A stretch of 64,000 bases of DNA from RYN-230 sp963793825 (lineage in GTDB: Bacteria > Actinomycetota > Actinomycetes > Streptosporangiales > Streptosporangiaceae): assembly GCA_963793825.1 (NCBI GenBank), contig CAWCBE010000007.1:1-64000 (forward strand), given 5' to 3'. Of this stretch, positions 45,549-53,802 are shown in pieces. The position numbers and the translations under genes were made by a program. The notes below the pieces were generated by a model. It had not been told where the DNA came from. It did not search any database and was given only the letters and a program-made list of their open reading frames with translations. Each line of letters starts with the position of its first letter. Position 1 is the stretch's first letter.

Positions 45549-47123
45549 GTGAAGGGCCAGCCGACAGTGTCAGCCGAAGACAGCACCAGTACCGCAGCGA
45601 GCAGCCCGGCACCGGCCGGAGCCGAGGCGGAGGTGAGCCGCTCCGACGTGCTGGCGGAAATCCGCCAGCAGCGGATCGCCAAGGTGCATCAGCTGCGGGA
45701 CATGGGCCTGGACCCCTACCCGCCGGACGCCGTCCCGCGGATCCCGGTCGCCGAGGCCCGGGCACTGCCGGACGGCGAGCCGGCCAGCATCGCGGGACGG
45801 ATCATGCTGCTCCGCCCGATGGGCAACCTGACCTTTGGGCAGCTGCACGACGAGAGCGGCGACATGCAGTTCATGATCTCCCGCCGCGATCTTCCCCAGG
45901 ATCACCAGCCGGGCTACAAGGCGCTGGTCAAGCTCCTCGACATCGGGGACTTCGTGGCCATCGAGGGCCACCGGCTGCAGACCAAGACCGGTGAGCTCTC
46001 GGTCGGGGCCAGGAAGGTCACGATCCTCACCAAGTCACTGCGGCCGCTGCCGGACAAGCACTCAGGGCTGACCAACGAGGAAGTGCTGCTCCGCAAGCGG
46101 TACCTGGACATCCTGCTGCACCGGGACATCCAGGAGATGATCTACGCCAAGGCCAGGTTCTGGCGGTCGATGCGGCGCTTCCTCGAAGATCATGGTTTCA
46201 CCGAGGTGCAGACGCCGGCCCTGGAGTTCACTACCGGCGGGGCCGACGCGCGGCCCTTCATCGCGCACCACAACTATCTCGACACCGATGTTTGCCTGCG
46301 GATCTCTATGGGCGAGCTGTGGCAGAAGCGGCTGCTCGTCGGCGGGCTGGAACGGACCTTCGAGATCGGCCGCCAGTTCCGCAACGAGAACCAGAGCCGG
46401 GAGCACCTCAACGACTACGACCAGATGGAGTTCTACTGGGCGTACGCCAACTACGACACCGGGATGCAGCTGGTCGAGGAGCTGTTCCGGCACGTGATCA
46501 GCGAGACGTTCGGCACCCTGCGCTTCGACCTGCACCGCAACGGCCGGGAGTACCGCGTCAACCTCGGTACCGAGTGGGCCCGGTATGACTACTACGAGAC
46601 GATCAGCCAGATCCTCGGACTCGACGTGCAGTCGGCCGGCACCGACAAGCTGGTCAACATCATCGACGAGCTGGGCATCGTGGTCGAGCGGGACGGCCTG
46701 AACCGGGCCCGCGCCATGGACGCGCTCTGGAAGCACTGCCGGCGCAGCCTGGCGGGCCCGGGTTTCCTGGTCAACGAGCCGCTGGAAGTGTCCCCGCTGG
46801 CCAAGAGCCGGCCGGACCGCCCCGGCATCGTGGAGCGGTTCCATGTCATCGTGGCTGGCAGCGAGCTGGGCAACGGGTACAGCGAGCTCAACGACCCGCT
46901 CGAGCAGGCCCGGCGCTTCGAGGAGCAGCGGCAGATGCGGGCCGCCGGCGACGCGGAGGCGCAGATGCCCGACCCGGAATTCGTCGAGGCGCTGGAGTAC
47001 GGCATGCCGCCGGCCTGCGGGTTCGGGCTGAGCGAGCGTGTGTTCGCGTTCTTTATGGACAAGAGCGTGCGGGAGTGCCAGATCTTCCCGTTGCTCCGCC
47101 CGCTGCCGTCTGATCAGGGCTGA
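45549..47123 (+). CDS. lysS: Lysine--tRNA ligase, class II, divergent (CPR-like) type
   Basis: Charges tRNA-Lys. The 524-aa protein has an N-terminal OB-fold (about 75-180) and a class II catalytic domain with motif 1 near FTEVQTPALEFTTGGAD, motif 2 RTFEIGRQFRNEN and motif 3 CGFGLSERVFAFFMDK. The usual bacterial forms read REIANGFSELNDP and GxGxGIDRLVML; here they are AGSELGNGYSELNDP and GLSERVF. From memory, this pattern is typical of Candidate Phyla Radiation LysRS, which points to lateral transfer. A 50-residue Ala/Ser-rich extension precedes the domain. The start is uncertain (GTG 45549 or GTG 45567; no ribosome site). Confidence 0.88.
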   Translation: MKGQPTVSAEDSTSTAASSPAPAGAEAEVSRSDVLAEIRQQRIAKVHQLRDMGLDPYPPDAVPRIPVAEARALPDGEPASIAGRIMLLRPMGNLTFGQLHDESGDMQFMISRRDLPQDHQPGYKALVKLLDIGDFVAIEGHRLQTKTGELSVGARKVTILTKSLRPLPDKHSGLTNEEVLLRKRYLDILLHRDIQEMIYAKARFWRSMRRFLEDHGFTEVQTPALEFTTGGADARPFIAHHNYLDTDVCLRISMGELWQKRLLVGGLERTFEIGRQFRNENQSREHLNDYDQMEFYWAYANYDTGMQLVEELFRHVISETFGTLRFDLHRNGREYRVNLGTEWARYDYYETISQILGLDVQSAGTDKLVNIIDELGIVVERDGLNRARAMDALWKHCRRSLAGPGFLVNEPLEVSPLAKSRPDRPGIVERFHVIVAGSELGNGYSELNDPLEQARRFEEQRQMRAAGDAEAQMPDPEFVEALEYGMPPACGFGLSERVFAFFMDKSVRECQIFPLLRPLPSDQG

Positions 47124-47201
47124 GCCGGCTGGCAGGCGCGTCTGGCGGGCGGGCACTGTCGGGCGCTGTCCGGCGGGCGGGCGCTGGCCGGCTGGCAGGC
47201 G

Positions 47202-47663
47202 CTAGCCGGCCTGGGAGCCACCGAGCACGGCCAGCAGGTCGGGCAGCCGGCCGAGGAGCTGCGCGCCCTTGATCGGGTCGGTGTAGTCACGCGAGTGCAC
47301 GATGCCGCCCTCGCGGATCGTCAGCACCATGAGGAACCGCTGGGTGAACTGGCCGCCAGCGCTCAGGTGCTCGCCGTGCACCTGGTATTCGGCGATCACC
47401 ACCTCCGGGTCGGCGGTCTCATGGATCACCACGTCACTGAGCCGGCGGTACCGCCGGACCCGGGCTCCCGCCCGGAACCGGGTCCGCAGCTCCTCGCGGG
47501 TGGCCTCGATCCGGGACGGGAACAGCGACGGCACCGCGAAGGGCATCTCGATGACCACGGTGGGGGCGTAGCAGTCAGCCATCGCGCCCGGGTCCGGGCT
47601 GATGGCAGCGCGCAGGAAGCGCTCGGTGGTCTCCCGCGGGCTGGCAGCAGGCGTCATGGTCAC
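47202..47663 (-). CDS. SnoaL-like / NTF2-fold protein
   Basis: Protein of 153 aa with a single NTF2-like fold: RETTERFLRAAISPDPGAMA, DCYAPTVVIEMPFAV, and the C-terminal RFLMVLTIREGGIVHSRDYT pattern typical of SnoaL/ketosteroid-isomerase-like proteins. The substrate is unknown. GTG 47661-47663 has GGAAGG seven bases upstream. It is divergent from a TetR gene, so it may be its target. Confidence 0.82.
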   Translation of the reverse strand: MTMTPAASPRETTERFLRAAISPDPGAMADCYAPTVVIEMPFAVPSLFPSRIEATREELRTRFRAGARVRRYRRLSDVVIHETADPEVVIAEYQVHGEHLSAGGQFTQRFLMVLTIREGGIVHSRDYTDPIKGAQLLGRLPDLLAVLGGSQAG

Positions 47664-47700
47664 GATCAGGCCTTCCTCGTGGCGACCGGGGCCGCACGGA

Positions 47701-47706
47701 TACAAT
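47701..47706 (+). promoter_or_regulatory. -10 box of leaderless tetR gene
   Basis: TACAAT, six bases before GTG 47713, near consensus. Confidence 0.6.
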
Positions 47707-47712
47707 CGGAGG

Positions 47713-48414
47713 GTGCGCCCCGGTTATGAGCTTAACGGAGATAGCGCCCCGGTTATCAGCCGGCCTGGTGAGGGGAGCCGCACGCCGCCCGGTGAGCCGG
47801 CCCGCACGCCGCCCGGTGAGCCGGCCCCCACGCCGCCCGGTGAGCCGGCCCGCAGGCCACTGCGGGCGGACGCGCGGCGCAACCGGAAACGGCTGCTTGA
47901 AGCGGCCGCGGCCGCGTTCGCCGCGGACGGGCTGTCGGTGCCGCTGGACGATATTGCCCGGCGCGCCGGGGTCGGGCCGGGCACCCTCTACCGACACTTC
48001 CCGGCCAAGGAAGACCTGTTCGCGGCGGTGCTGCATGACCGGCTCCAGCGGCTGGCCGACGAGGCCAGGGAACTCCGCTCGGCCGGTGACGCCACCGGGG
48101 CGCTGCTGGGATTCATCAGCCGGCTCGTCACCGAGGCAGCCCTGAAACGGGATCTCGCCGACGCACTGGCCCGTTCTGGCCTCGAGTTGCCCGGCGGCAC
48201 CGAAGCGGTGGCCGCGGACCTGCGCGCCGGGATCGGCCAGCTGCTCGCCCGAGCCCAGCACGGCGGCGGTATTAGGCGGGATGTCCGCCTCGCCGACCTG
48301 ATGGGCCTGATCACGGGCATCCTGCTCGCCATCCAGGCCCGCGCCGCCGACCCCGCGGACCCGCGCGTCGCGGTCGCGGTGCTGGCTGACGGGCTGCGCG
48401 CGCGGGCCGGCTGA
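47713..48414 (+). CDS. TetR/AcrR family transcriptional regulator with repeat-bearing N-terminus
   Basis: Regulator of 233 aa. The HTH lies at about residues 55-100 (RLLEAAAAAFAADGLSVPLD, IARRAGVGPGTLYRHFPAKE), with a TetR C-terminal domain of the SbtR-like class after it. Before the HTH are three copies of an eight-residue TPPGEPA-type repeat encoded by a 24-bp DNA repeat (about 47780-47853). GTG 47713 is chosen because a TACAAT -10 box sits six bases upstream; the longer frame from 47602 would run through the promoter. It probably controls the divergent SnoaL-like gene. Confidence 0.88.
   Translation: MRPGYELNGDSAPVISRPGEGSRTPPGEPARTPPGEPAPTPPGEPARRPLRADARRNRKRLLEAAAAAFAADGLSVPLDDIARRAGVGPGTLYRHFPAKEDLFAAVLHDRLQRLADEARELRSAGDATGALLGFISRLVTEAALKRDLADALARSGLELPGGTEAVAADLRAGIGQLLARAQHGGGIRRDVRLADLMGLITGILLAIQARAADPADPRVAVAVLADGLRARAG
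47780..47853. repeat. 24-bp tandem repeat inside tetR
   Basis: Three in-frame units of CACGCCGCCCGGTGAGCCGG plus four bases. Confidence 0.85.
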
Positions 48415-48422
48415 GGCCCCGG

Positions 48423-48923
48423 TCACGGCTCCGGTGTCACCGGGATATGGCGCACACTGGCCAGGCGGCCCCGGCTGATGTCCAGCCGCCCCAGGGTGCC
48501 GCGCGGCTGGCGGCGCCGGTCGGTGGGCGAACCGGGGTTGAAGATCCGCTGCCCGTTCTCGGCGTGGTCGAGCGGGATGTGTGAGTGGCCGAAGATCACC
48601 AGCGCGGCTGCGGGGAACCGGCGGCGCATCCGGGCGGGACGCCCGGATGCCGGGCCGGCGTCGTGAATCATGGCCACGCCGAGCCCGTCCAGGTCCAGTT
48701 CCAGCGTTTCCGGGGCGCCCCAGGCGGCCACGTCCGGGCCGTCATTGTTGCCCAGGACGGCCCGGACCGGGGCGTAGGCGGCCAGCTCGGCCAGCACGCC
48801 TGCGGTGCACACGTCGCCCGCGTGCAGGATGAGGTCCGCGCCGTGCAGTTGCTCCGCGACCGCCGGCGGGCAGGACCGCCAGCGCCGCGGCGCGTGCGTG
48901 TCGGACAGCACGATCACCTTCAC
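48423..48923 (-). CDS. Metallophosphoesterase (YfcE/MJ0936 family)
   Basis: Small binuclear-metal phosphodiesterase of 166 aa. Metal ligands are in VLSDTHAPR, LHAGDVC, LGNNDGPD, FGHSHIPL and the conserved FNPGSPTDRRR near the end. The natural substrate is unknown. GTG 48921-48923 starts directly at the first beta strand and follows GGATGGGGCC. It ends nine bases from the convergent tetR stop. Confidence 0.92.
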   Translation of the reverse strand: MKVIVLSDTHAPRRWRSCPPAVAEQLHGADLILHAGDVCTAGVLAELAAYAPVRAVLGNNDGPDVAAWGAPETLELDLDGLGVAMIHDAGPASGRPARMRRRFPAAALVIFGHSHIPLDHAENGQRIFNPGSPTDRRRQPRGTLGRLDISRGRLASVRHIPVTPEP

Positions 48924-49064
48924 GGCCCCATCCTGCCCGGTGCGGCCCTCTCCCAGAGTCACGGCTCCGGATGAGCCGGGGGCTGGGTGGCTGCCGGAGG
49001 TTAGCCTGAGGCCAGGCCGAGCTGGGCGATGAGATCCGCCTGGTCGAAGTACAGGTTGCGGGCA

Positions 49065-49142
49065 GGTGAGATTGCCGTCGCCGCTCCCGCAGATACCGCG
49101 GAATCACGCGTCCAGGATCCGGCCGGCGGGAGCGATCTCACC
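49065..49142. repeat. Two-part inverted repeat
   Basis: GGTGAGAT (49065) pairs with ATCTCACC (49135-49142), and GCTCCCGC (49083-49090) pairs with GCGGGAGC (49126-49133); the left arm has about 10 unpaired bases. Confidence 0.65.
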
Positions 49143-49310
49143 GGCCGGGTGCACGGGACACCGGTGCGCGCGCCGCCCGGCTGATGGGGCTGGGCCGGAT
49201 CCTGTTACTGGGCGGCACCATGCGTGAGCTCATCACGGTGATCGAGAACATCCGCAGCTGACCTGGCCGCGCCGGCGGCGCGGGCCGCGACCCGGCCGCG
49301 GGGCGGCGGT

Positions 49311-49316
49311 TATGGT
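49311..49316 (+). promoter_or_regulatory. -10 box of the leaderless LigD polymerase-domain gene
   Basis: TATGGT, six bases before ATG 49323. Confidence 0.5.
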
Positions 49317-49322
49317 GTCGCC

Positions 49323-50648
49323 ATGGCCGATCGCAAGGAGATCCTGGAGGTGGCGGGCCGCGAAGTCGCCATCTCCAATCCGGGCAAGGTCTTTTTCCCG
49401 CGCACCGGGCACACCAAGCTAGACCTGGTCCGCTACTACCTCAGCGTGGCCGACGGCGCGCTGCGCGGCGTGAGCGGCCGCCCGATGGTACTCAAGCGGT
49501 TCGTGAACGGGGCCGAGGGCGAGGCGTTCTTCCAGAAGCGGGCCCCGGAGTCCCGCCCGGACTGGATCGACACCGTGGAGCTGCGCTTCCCGTCCGGGCG
49601 CAGCGCGGTCGAGGTCGTCCCCGGGGACGCGGCCGCGCTGGCCTGGGCAGTCAACCTGGGCTGCATCGACCTCAACCCGCACCCGGTCCGCGCCGACGAC
49701 CTCGAGCACCCTGATGAGCTCAGGGTCAACCTGGACCCGGTGCCCGGCGTGGAATGGCCGCAGATCCTCCAGGTGGCACTGGTCGCCCGGGCGGTGCTGG
49801 CCGACTTCGGGCTGGTCGGCTGGCCCAAGACGTCCGGCTCGCGCGGTTTTCACGTCTACGCCCGGATCGAGCGCCGCTGGGACTTCCCCCAGGTCCGGAG
49901 GGCGGCGGTGGCCCTGGCCCGCGAGGTCGAGCGGCGGGCTCCGGACCTGGCCACCGCGAAGTGGTGGAAGGAAGAACGGCACGGCGTGTTCGTGGACTAC
50001 AACCAGAACGCGAAGGACCGGACGGTGGCCTCCGCGTACTCGGTGCGGCCCACCCCGGACGCCCGGGTATCCACCCCGCTGGCCTGGGACGAGGTCGCGG
50101 ACTGCCGGGCCGAGGAGTTCACCATCGACACCGTGCCCGGGCGCTTCGCCCGGCTCGGGGACCCCTGGCAGGACATGGACGCCGCGGCCGGCTCGCTGCA
50201 GCCGCTGCTGGACCTGGCTGACCGGGACGAGGCCGCGGGCCTGCCGGACGCGCCATGGCCGCCGCATTACGACAAGCAGGCCGGGGAGCCACCGAGGGTG
50301 CAGCCGTCCAAGCGCCGGGCCGGGCCGGTGCCGCCGCCCGCCCCGGGCAAGTCGGCCGGCCCGACCGGGCGGCGCCGCTCCACCATGCCGCTCATCGAGG
50401 TCGCCCGCGCGGCGAGCAAGGATGAGGCCATGGCCGGGCTGGACCGCTGGAAAGAACGTCATGCCGACGTGTGGCCGCACCTGGCACCGTCCGACGTCCT
50501 GGTCAACTCGATGCGCGGGCGCAGTTCCACCTGGACCCGGATCCGGCTGAACCTGCGGCACGTGCCCGAGGGCCAGCGGCCAGCCCAGGAGGAACTGGAG
50601 GTCGACTACGACCCCTGGGCCCGCGGCGGCGGGCGCCCGGCAGGCTGA
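49323..50648 (+). CDS. Stand-alone LigD-type polymerase/primase domain protein (PolDom)
   Basis: AEP-superfamily polymerase related to the NHEJ polymerase of LigD, 441 aa. Matching regions are ISNPGKVFFPRTGHTKLDLV, FFQKRAPESRPDWI, GWPKTSGSRGFHVY and GVFVDYNQNAKDRTVASAYS (third metal Asp). The metal motif I that is DLDP in most members reads RVNLDPVPG here, so the first Asp is Asn. A linker (about 320-360) leads to a C-terminal extension ending RIRLNLRHVPEGQRP. No Ku or ligase domain is in the window. It may work in end joining, or may have lost polymerase activity. Confidence 0.88.
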   Translation: MADRKEILEVAGREVAISNPGKVFFPRTGHTKLDLVRYYLSVADGALRGVSGRPMVLKRFVNGAEGEAFFQKRAPESRPDWIDTVELRFPSGRSAVEVVPGDAAALAWAVNLGCIDLNPHPVRADDLEHPDELRVNLDPVPGVEWPQILQVALVARAVLADFGLVGWPKTSGSRGFHVYARIERRWDFPQVRRAAVALAREVERRAPDLATAKWWKEERHGVFVDYNQNAKDRTVASAYSVRPTPDARVSTPLAWDEVADCRAEEFTIDTVPGRFARLGDPWQDMDAAAGSLQPLLDLADRDEAAGLPDAPWPPHYDKQAGEPPRVQPSKRRAGPVPPPAPGKSAGPTGRRRSTMPLIEVARAASKDEAMAGLDRWKERHADVWPHLAPSDVLVNSMRGRSSTWTRIRLNLRHVPEGQRPAQEELEVDYDPWARGGGRPAG

Positions 50649-50714
50649 GCGGCCGCCCCGCGGCTGAGCGCAGGCCGGGCGGCCGCACGGCGTCGTGGCC
50701 GGTGGCCCGCCGGG

Positions 50715-51614
50715 TCAGCCAGCCGGGGGCGCGAACCAGGACTGGCCGGCGGTGAACAGGTACTGGTCCGCGATGTGGTTGAGCACCCGGCGGGCCTGCC
50801 GGAAGCTGTCCGCCACCTCGGCCACCACATCCAGCCTCGCGGTGCGCACCGGCGCCAGCCCGCAGGCCGCGCGGTACCACCGCGCGCCCAGCTGCTCCAG
50901 GAGCTCGATGGCCGGGACGGCGGCCAGCTGCTCGTGCTGGGCGGGCGGCACCCGGGCGGCCCGGAGCAGCCGGGCCACCCCGGACGGCCCGACGCCGTAC
51001 AGGGTCGCATAATCGGGGAACACCCCGGCCAGGAACAGGGACACGTCACCGAGCCTGCGGTACACACCCGGACGCTCCGCCTCGGGCACGTCATCCAGCA
51101 GCCCGGCCAGCCGGACCGGGTCCAGCTCGCTGAATCGCCGGGTGCGCATCCGGCCGCCTCCGCCGCGGACCCGGTACCGGCCGCTGGCCACCCGGGTGAA
51201 CGAGGCGAGCAGCTCGGCCAGGAACAGCCGCCGGGCCGGGGAGCCGAGGAAGTCCCGCAGCGCCGGGGCGTCGAACAACGGCACCCGCTGCCGCAGCCCG
51301 GTGCGTTCCGCCACGTGGCCCAGCGACTCCAGTTCCGCCGTGCAGCGGTGTACCGCGACCGCGAAGATAAGGAACGGGGACGCCGGGGCCGCCTCCCCCG
51401 GCCGGGGACGCTTGCCGTCCTCCGCCCAGCCGAAGACGGCCTCGAACACCTGCGGGTCGCCGAGCAGCCCGGGGATGGCCGCGGGCTCGCTGCGCAGCCA
51501 GCCCGCGCCGGCCCCCGGCGGCACCGTGGCCGCGGGCGCGGCCGCCGCCAGCAGCTTCAGGTCAGAATCGCTGAGATGGGCCGCGTACTCACTGCCGACT
51601 GCAACACCATCCAT
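50715..51614 (-). CDS. Conserved hypothetical protein
   Basis: Protein of 299 aa that I do not recognise. It is soluble, mostly helical, with no signal peptide or membrane helix. Conserved-looking stretches are FLIFAVAVHRCTAELESLGH, GRYRVRGGGGRMRTRRFSEL, LGDVSLFLAGVFPDYATLYG and RQARRVLNHIADQYLF. Codon use is normal for the region (nearly all GC3), so it is a real gene. It is convergent with the LigD-type gene; no functional link is evident. Confidence 0.75.
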   Translation of the reverse strand: MDGVAVGSEYAAHLSDSDLKLLAAAAPAATVPPGAGAGWLRSEPAAIPGLLGDPQVFEAVFGWAEDGKRPRPGEAAPASPFLIFAVAVHRCTAELESLGHVAERTGLRQRVPLFDAPALRDFLGSPARRLFLAELLASFTRVASGRYRVRGGGGRMRTRRFSELDPVRLAGLLDDVPEAERPGVYRRLGDVSLFLAGVFPDYATLYGVGPSGVARLLRAARVPPAQHEQLAAVPAIELLEQLGARWYRAACGLAPVRTARLDVVAEVADSFRQARRVLNHIADQYLFTAGQSWFAPPAG

Positions 51615-51623
51615 GTCATCACG

Positions 51624-51818
51624 TTACTCCGGCACATGCAGGCGGGCGATCCCCGGGAAGCCGTTTCCGGTGCCCGGTGACGGGCTGGCCAGGCCCAGCC
51701 GGACACTGGTGCCGCGGACCGGGCCGAAGCTGAGCGTGGTGGGCTGATTAGAGGCGGTGGCCCACTGGATGGCCAGGCCTGTTACCAGGCGGCCGGGTTC
51801 GTGGGCGGCCGGGACGTG
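51624..51818 (-). pseudogene. C-terminal remnant of a secreted glycoside hydrolase (discoidin-like tail)
   Basis: The frame reads GRLVTGLAIQWATASNQPTT, then RGTSVRLGLASPSPGTGN, GFPGIARLHVPE and stop. This resembles the last 60 residues of the F5/8-type or NPCBM-like domain found at the end of large secreted glycosidases. No start codon or upstream domain exists: the same frame runs antisense-free into the end of the K+ channel gene, which is in another frame. It is probably all that remains of a deleted gene. Confidence 0.5.
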
Positions 51819-51852
51819 ATGGCCAGCTCCTCCCGTTCTCGTCGTCCCGTCG

Positions 51853-52830
51853 TCACCGGGATCGCCTCGCGGTGCGGGCGTGGCCGGGCTCGGCCACCAG
51901 CAGCTGGTCGCCCACGGCGATGACCGGGTCCTCGCCAATACCCATAATCACGCGGCCCTGCTGAACCAGGCCGAGGACCAGGCCGCACCGTTCGCTGCGC
52001 ACCGAGCTCAGCGCCCGGCCGACGATCGCCGGATCCGCGCTGATCTCCCGCAGGCTGTGCTGCTCGGAGTCGACGAGCTGGAGGATGAGGTCCCCTGCGT
52101 GCGGCGCCTCCAGGCTCTTGGCCAGGGTGTGCGCTACCAGCTCGTCAGCCGAGACGGCCTGGTGGATGCCGAGGTCGCGGAGAGCCTCGCCCACCGAGGC
52201 GGAGCGGACCAGCGCCGACACGGGCACCTCCGGCGCTTCCTTGCGCAGCAGCACCGCGCTGACCAACACGTCGCCATCCGTCGGCCCGGTGACCAGCACG
52301 TGCTGCGCGTCGGCCGGACGGGCCGTCTTCAGGGCGCCCGGCTGGGTCGGGTCACGGCGGATCAGGTGCACCCGGTCCGGGACCGTATCCGGGTTGACGT
52401 CGGCCACCAGTACGACGGCATCATCGGCCCGGACCAGCTCGTCCAGGATGGCCGGGACAGCCGGGTGCATGCCGATGACGATGCGGTAGGTGCCTGCGGG
52501 GAATTGTCGAACCAAGGCGAGGACCTTCCTTACTCCAGCCGCGGCAGCAGCCCCGGTCACCAGCGCGAACACCGCGGCGAGCAGTGGGATGGTAGTGAGC
52601 ATGACCGCGGACGCGACCAGGCGGCCCGCCGGGTCGTGCGGGGTCACGTCGCCGTAGCCCACCGTCGTCGCGGTCGAGATGGCCCAGTACAGGCCGGCCG
52701 TGAAGGCAATGTGCTGAGTCCACGCGAACAGCGCGCCGCCACCCAGGACACAGGCCGCGGCTAGGCCGAGCAGCGTCACCACGTGGCGGGACTGCCGCGC
52801 GCCGACCAGGCGCAGGATCAGGGCCAGCAT
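51853..52830 (-). CDS. Potassium channel family protein with RCK/TrkA-type domain
   Basis: Two-helix K+ channel of 325 aa. TM1 is at about 17-36, the pore helix and selectivity filter STATTVGYGDVTP at about 52-64, and TM2 at about 70-95. A cytoplasmic Rossmann-like TrkA-N region follows (YRIVIGMHPAVPAILDELV) with a TrkA-C-type end (GQ-less GIGEDPVIAVGDQLLVAEPG). The glycine motif of TrkA-N (GxGxxG) is not intact, so NAD binding is doubtful. It probably mediates gated K+ flux. Confidence 0.88.
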   Translation of the reverse strand: MLALILRLVGARQSRHVVTLLGLAAACVLGGGALFAWTQHIAFTAGLYWAISTATTVGYGDVTPHDPAGRLVASAVMLTTIPLLAAVFALVTGAAAAAGVRKVLALVRQFPAGTYRIVIGMHPAVPAILDELVRADDAVVLVADVNPDTVPDRVHLIRRDPTQPGALKTARPADAQHVLVTGPTDGDVLVSAVLLRKEAPEVPVSALVRSASVGEALRDLGIHQAVSADELVAHTLAKSLEAPHAGDLILQLVDSEQHSLREISADPAIVGRALSSVRSERCGLVLGLVQQGRVIMGIGEDPVIAVGDQLLVAEPGHARTARRSR

Positions 52831-52852
52831 CGCCCCATCCTGCCCCTACTGA

Positions 52853-53572
52853 TCAGGCGCGCCGGAAGTCCAGCAGGAACTCCATGATTCCGTGGTTCTG
52901 CGTGGTGACGAAGCCGGTGAAGCTCGGGTTCGGGATGCCCCACTGGCTGAACAGGACCGGGATCGAGCCCTGCACGTCGATCCCGGCCGCGGTGCACTCG
53001 GCTTTCAGCGGGAAGGTGACCGCCACGGCCTTGCCGCGCAACGTCAGGGTCCCGGTGGCGGTGAACGACTTGATGGTTCCGTCGGCAGGCAGCGGCGCCA
53101 GGCTGATCGGCCTGGTCAGCGCGAAGCTTCCCGCCGGATAGGCGGCCACATCCATGATCCGCCCGTCGAACTGCGCGTCACGCTGCGCGGAGTCGGTGTG
53201 GATGGTGGCCATCTTCACGGTGAAGCTGGCCGTGCTCACGGTGGTCCCCTTGATCACCATCTGCCCGGTCACCGCGGCGCTCCGGCCGACGGCCGTGTGC
53301 GACTGGCCCATCAGGATCTCCTGGACCCGGTACCCGACCTGCGATCCCCGCCCCACGGTCCACGAGCCGGCCACGGCGGTGCCGCCCCCGGCGACCGCGC
53401 TCGCGCTCTGCGTGCTGGACGGGCTGCCGCTCGCCTTGAGGCTCAGCGGTGCCGGGGTGTTGCCCTCCACAAAGTGGAAGTAGGCAAACGGGCCGCCCAC
53501 GGCGAGTACCACCACCACGGCAACCGCCGCGATCAGCCACCGCAGCCAGCGCCGCGGACCGCGTGAGGACAT
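52853..53572 (-). CDS. Membrane-anchored YceI family protein
   Basis: Protein of 239 aa with an N-terminal transmembrane anchor (residues 10-32), a Ser/Ala linker and an extracytoplasmic YceI beta-barrel lipocalin-like domain (about 68-239). GSWTVGRGSQVGYRVQEILM, SASFTVKMATIHTDSAQRDA and the C-terminal QNHGIMEFLLDFRRA are typical. YceI proteins bind long isoprenoids or similar lipids. It is 22 bp from the K+ channel gene on the same strand (likely co-transcribed). A second, cytosolic YceI is encoded at 57028. Confidence 0.88.
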   Translation of the reverse strand: MSSRGPRRWLRWLIAAVAVVVVLAVGGPFAYFHFVEGNTPAPLSLKASGSPSSTQSASAVAGGGTAVAGSWTVGRGSQVGYRVQEILMGQSHTAVGRSAAVTGQMVIKGTTVSTASFTVKMATIHTDSAQRDAQFDGRIMDVAAYPAGSFALTRPISLAPLPADGTIKSFTATGTLTLRGKAVAVTFPLKAECTAAGIDVQGSIPVLFSQWGIPNPSFTGFVTTQNHGIMEFLLDFRRA

Positions 53573-53802
53573 GACGGGTGCCTCCTCGTTAGACTCATGA
53601 TCGCCGGCGGTGCGGGCGAGGATGCCAGGACGCCGGCCGGGCCGCCGGCGCCATTGCCCAGCCGGGCTGAGCCTCCTCCTCCCAGGCCGTCACCGGGCTG
53701 GACTTTCCTTCTGAGCCGGCTTTGAACGACCGGTAGCGGGGAGGCGAACGCGGCGGCTCATTCCGCTGCGCGCGGAGGCCAGGAGCCGCAAGGAGTGAGG
53801 TC

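Larger units (their letters stand above)
48924..49322. other. Intergenic region with a large inverted repeat and possible gene remnants
   Basis: No complete gene. The minus strand near 49003-49060 reads ARNLYFDQADLIAQLGLASG then stop, and the plus strand near 49170-49262 reads LMGLGRILLLGGTMRELITV then stop shortly after. Both look like short coding relics but are too small to assign. A two-part inverted repeat lies between them. Confidence 0.35.
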
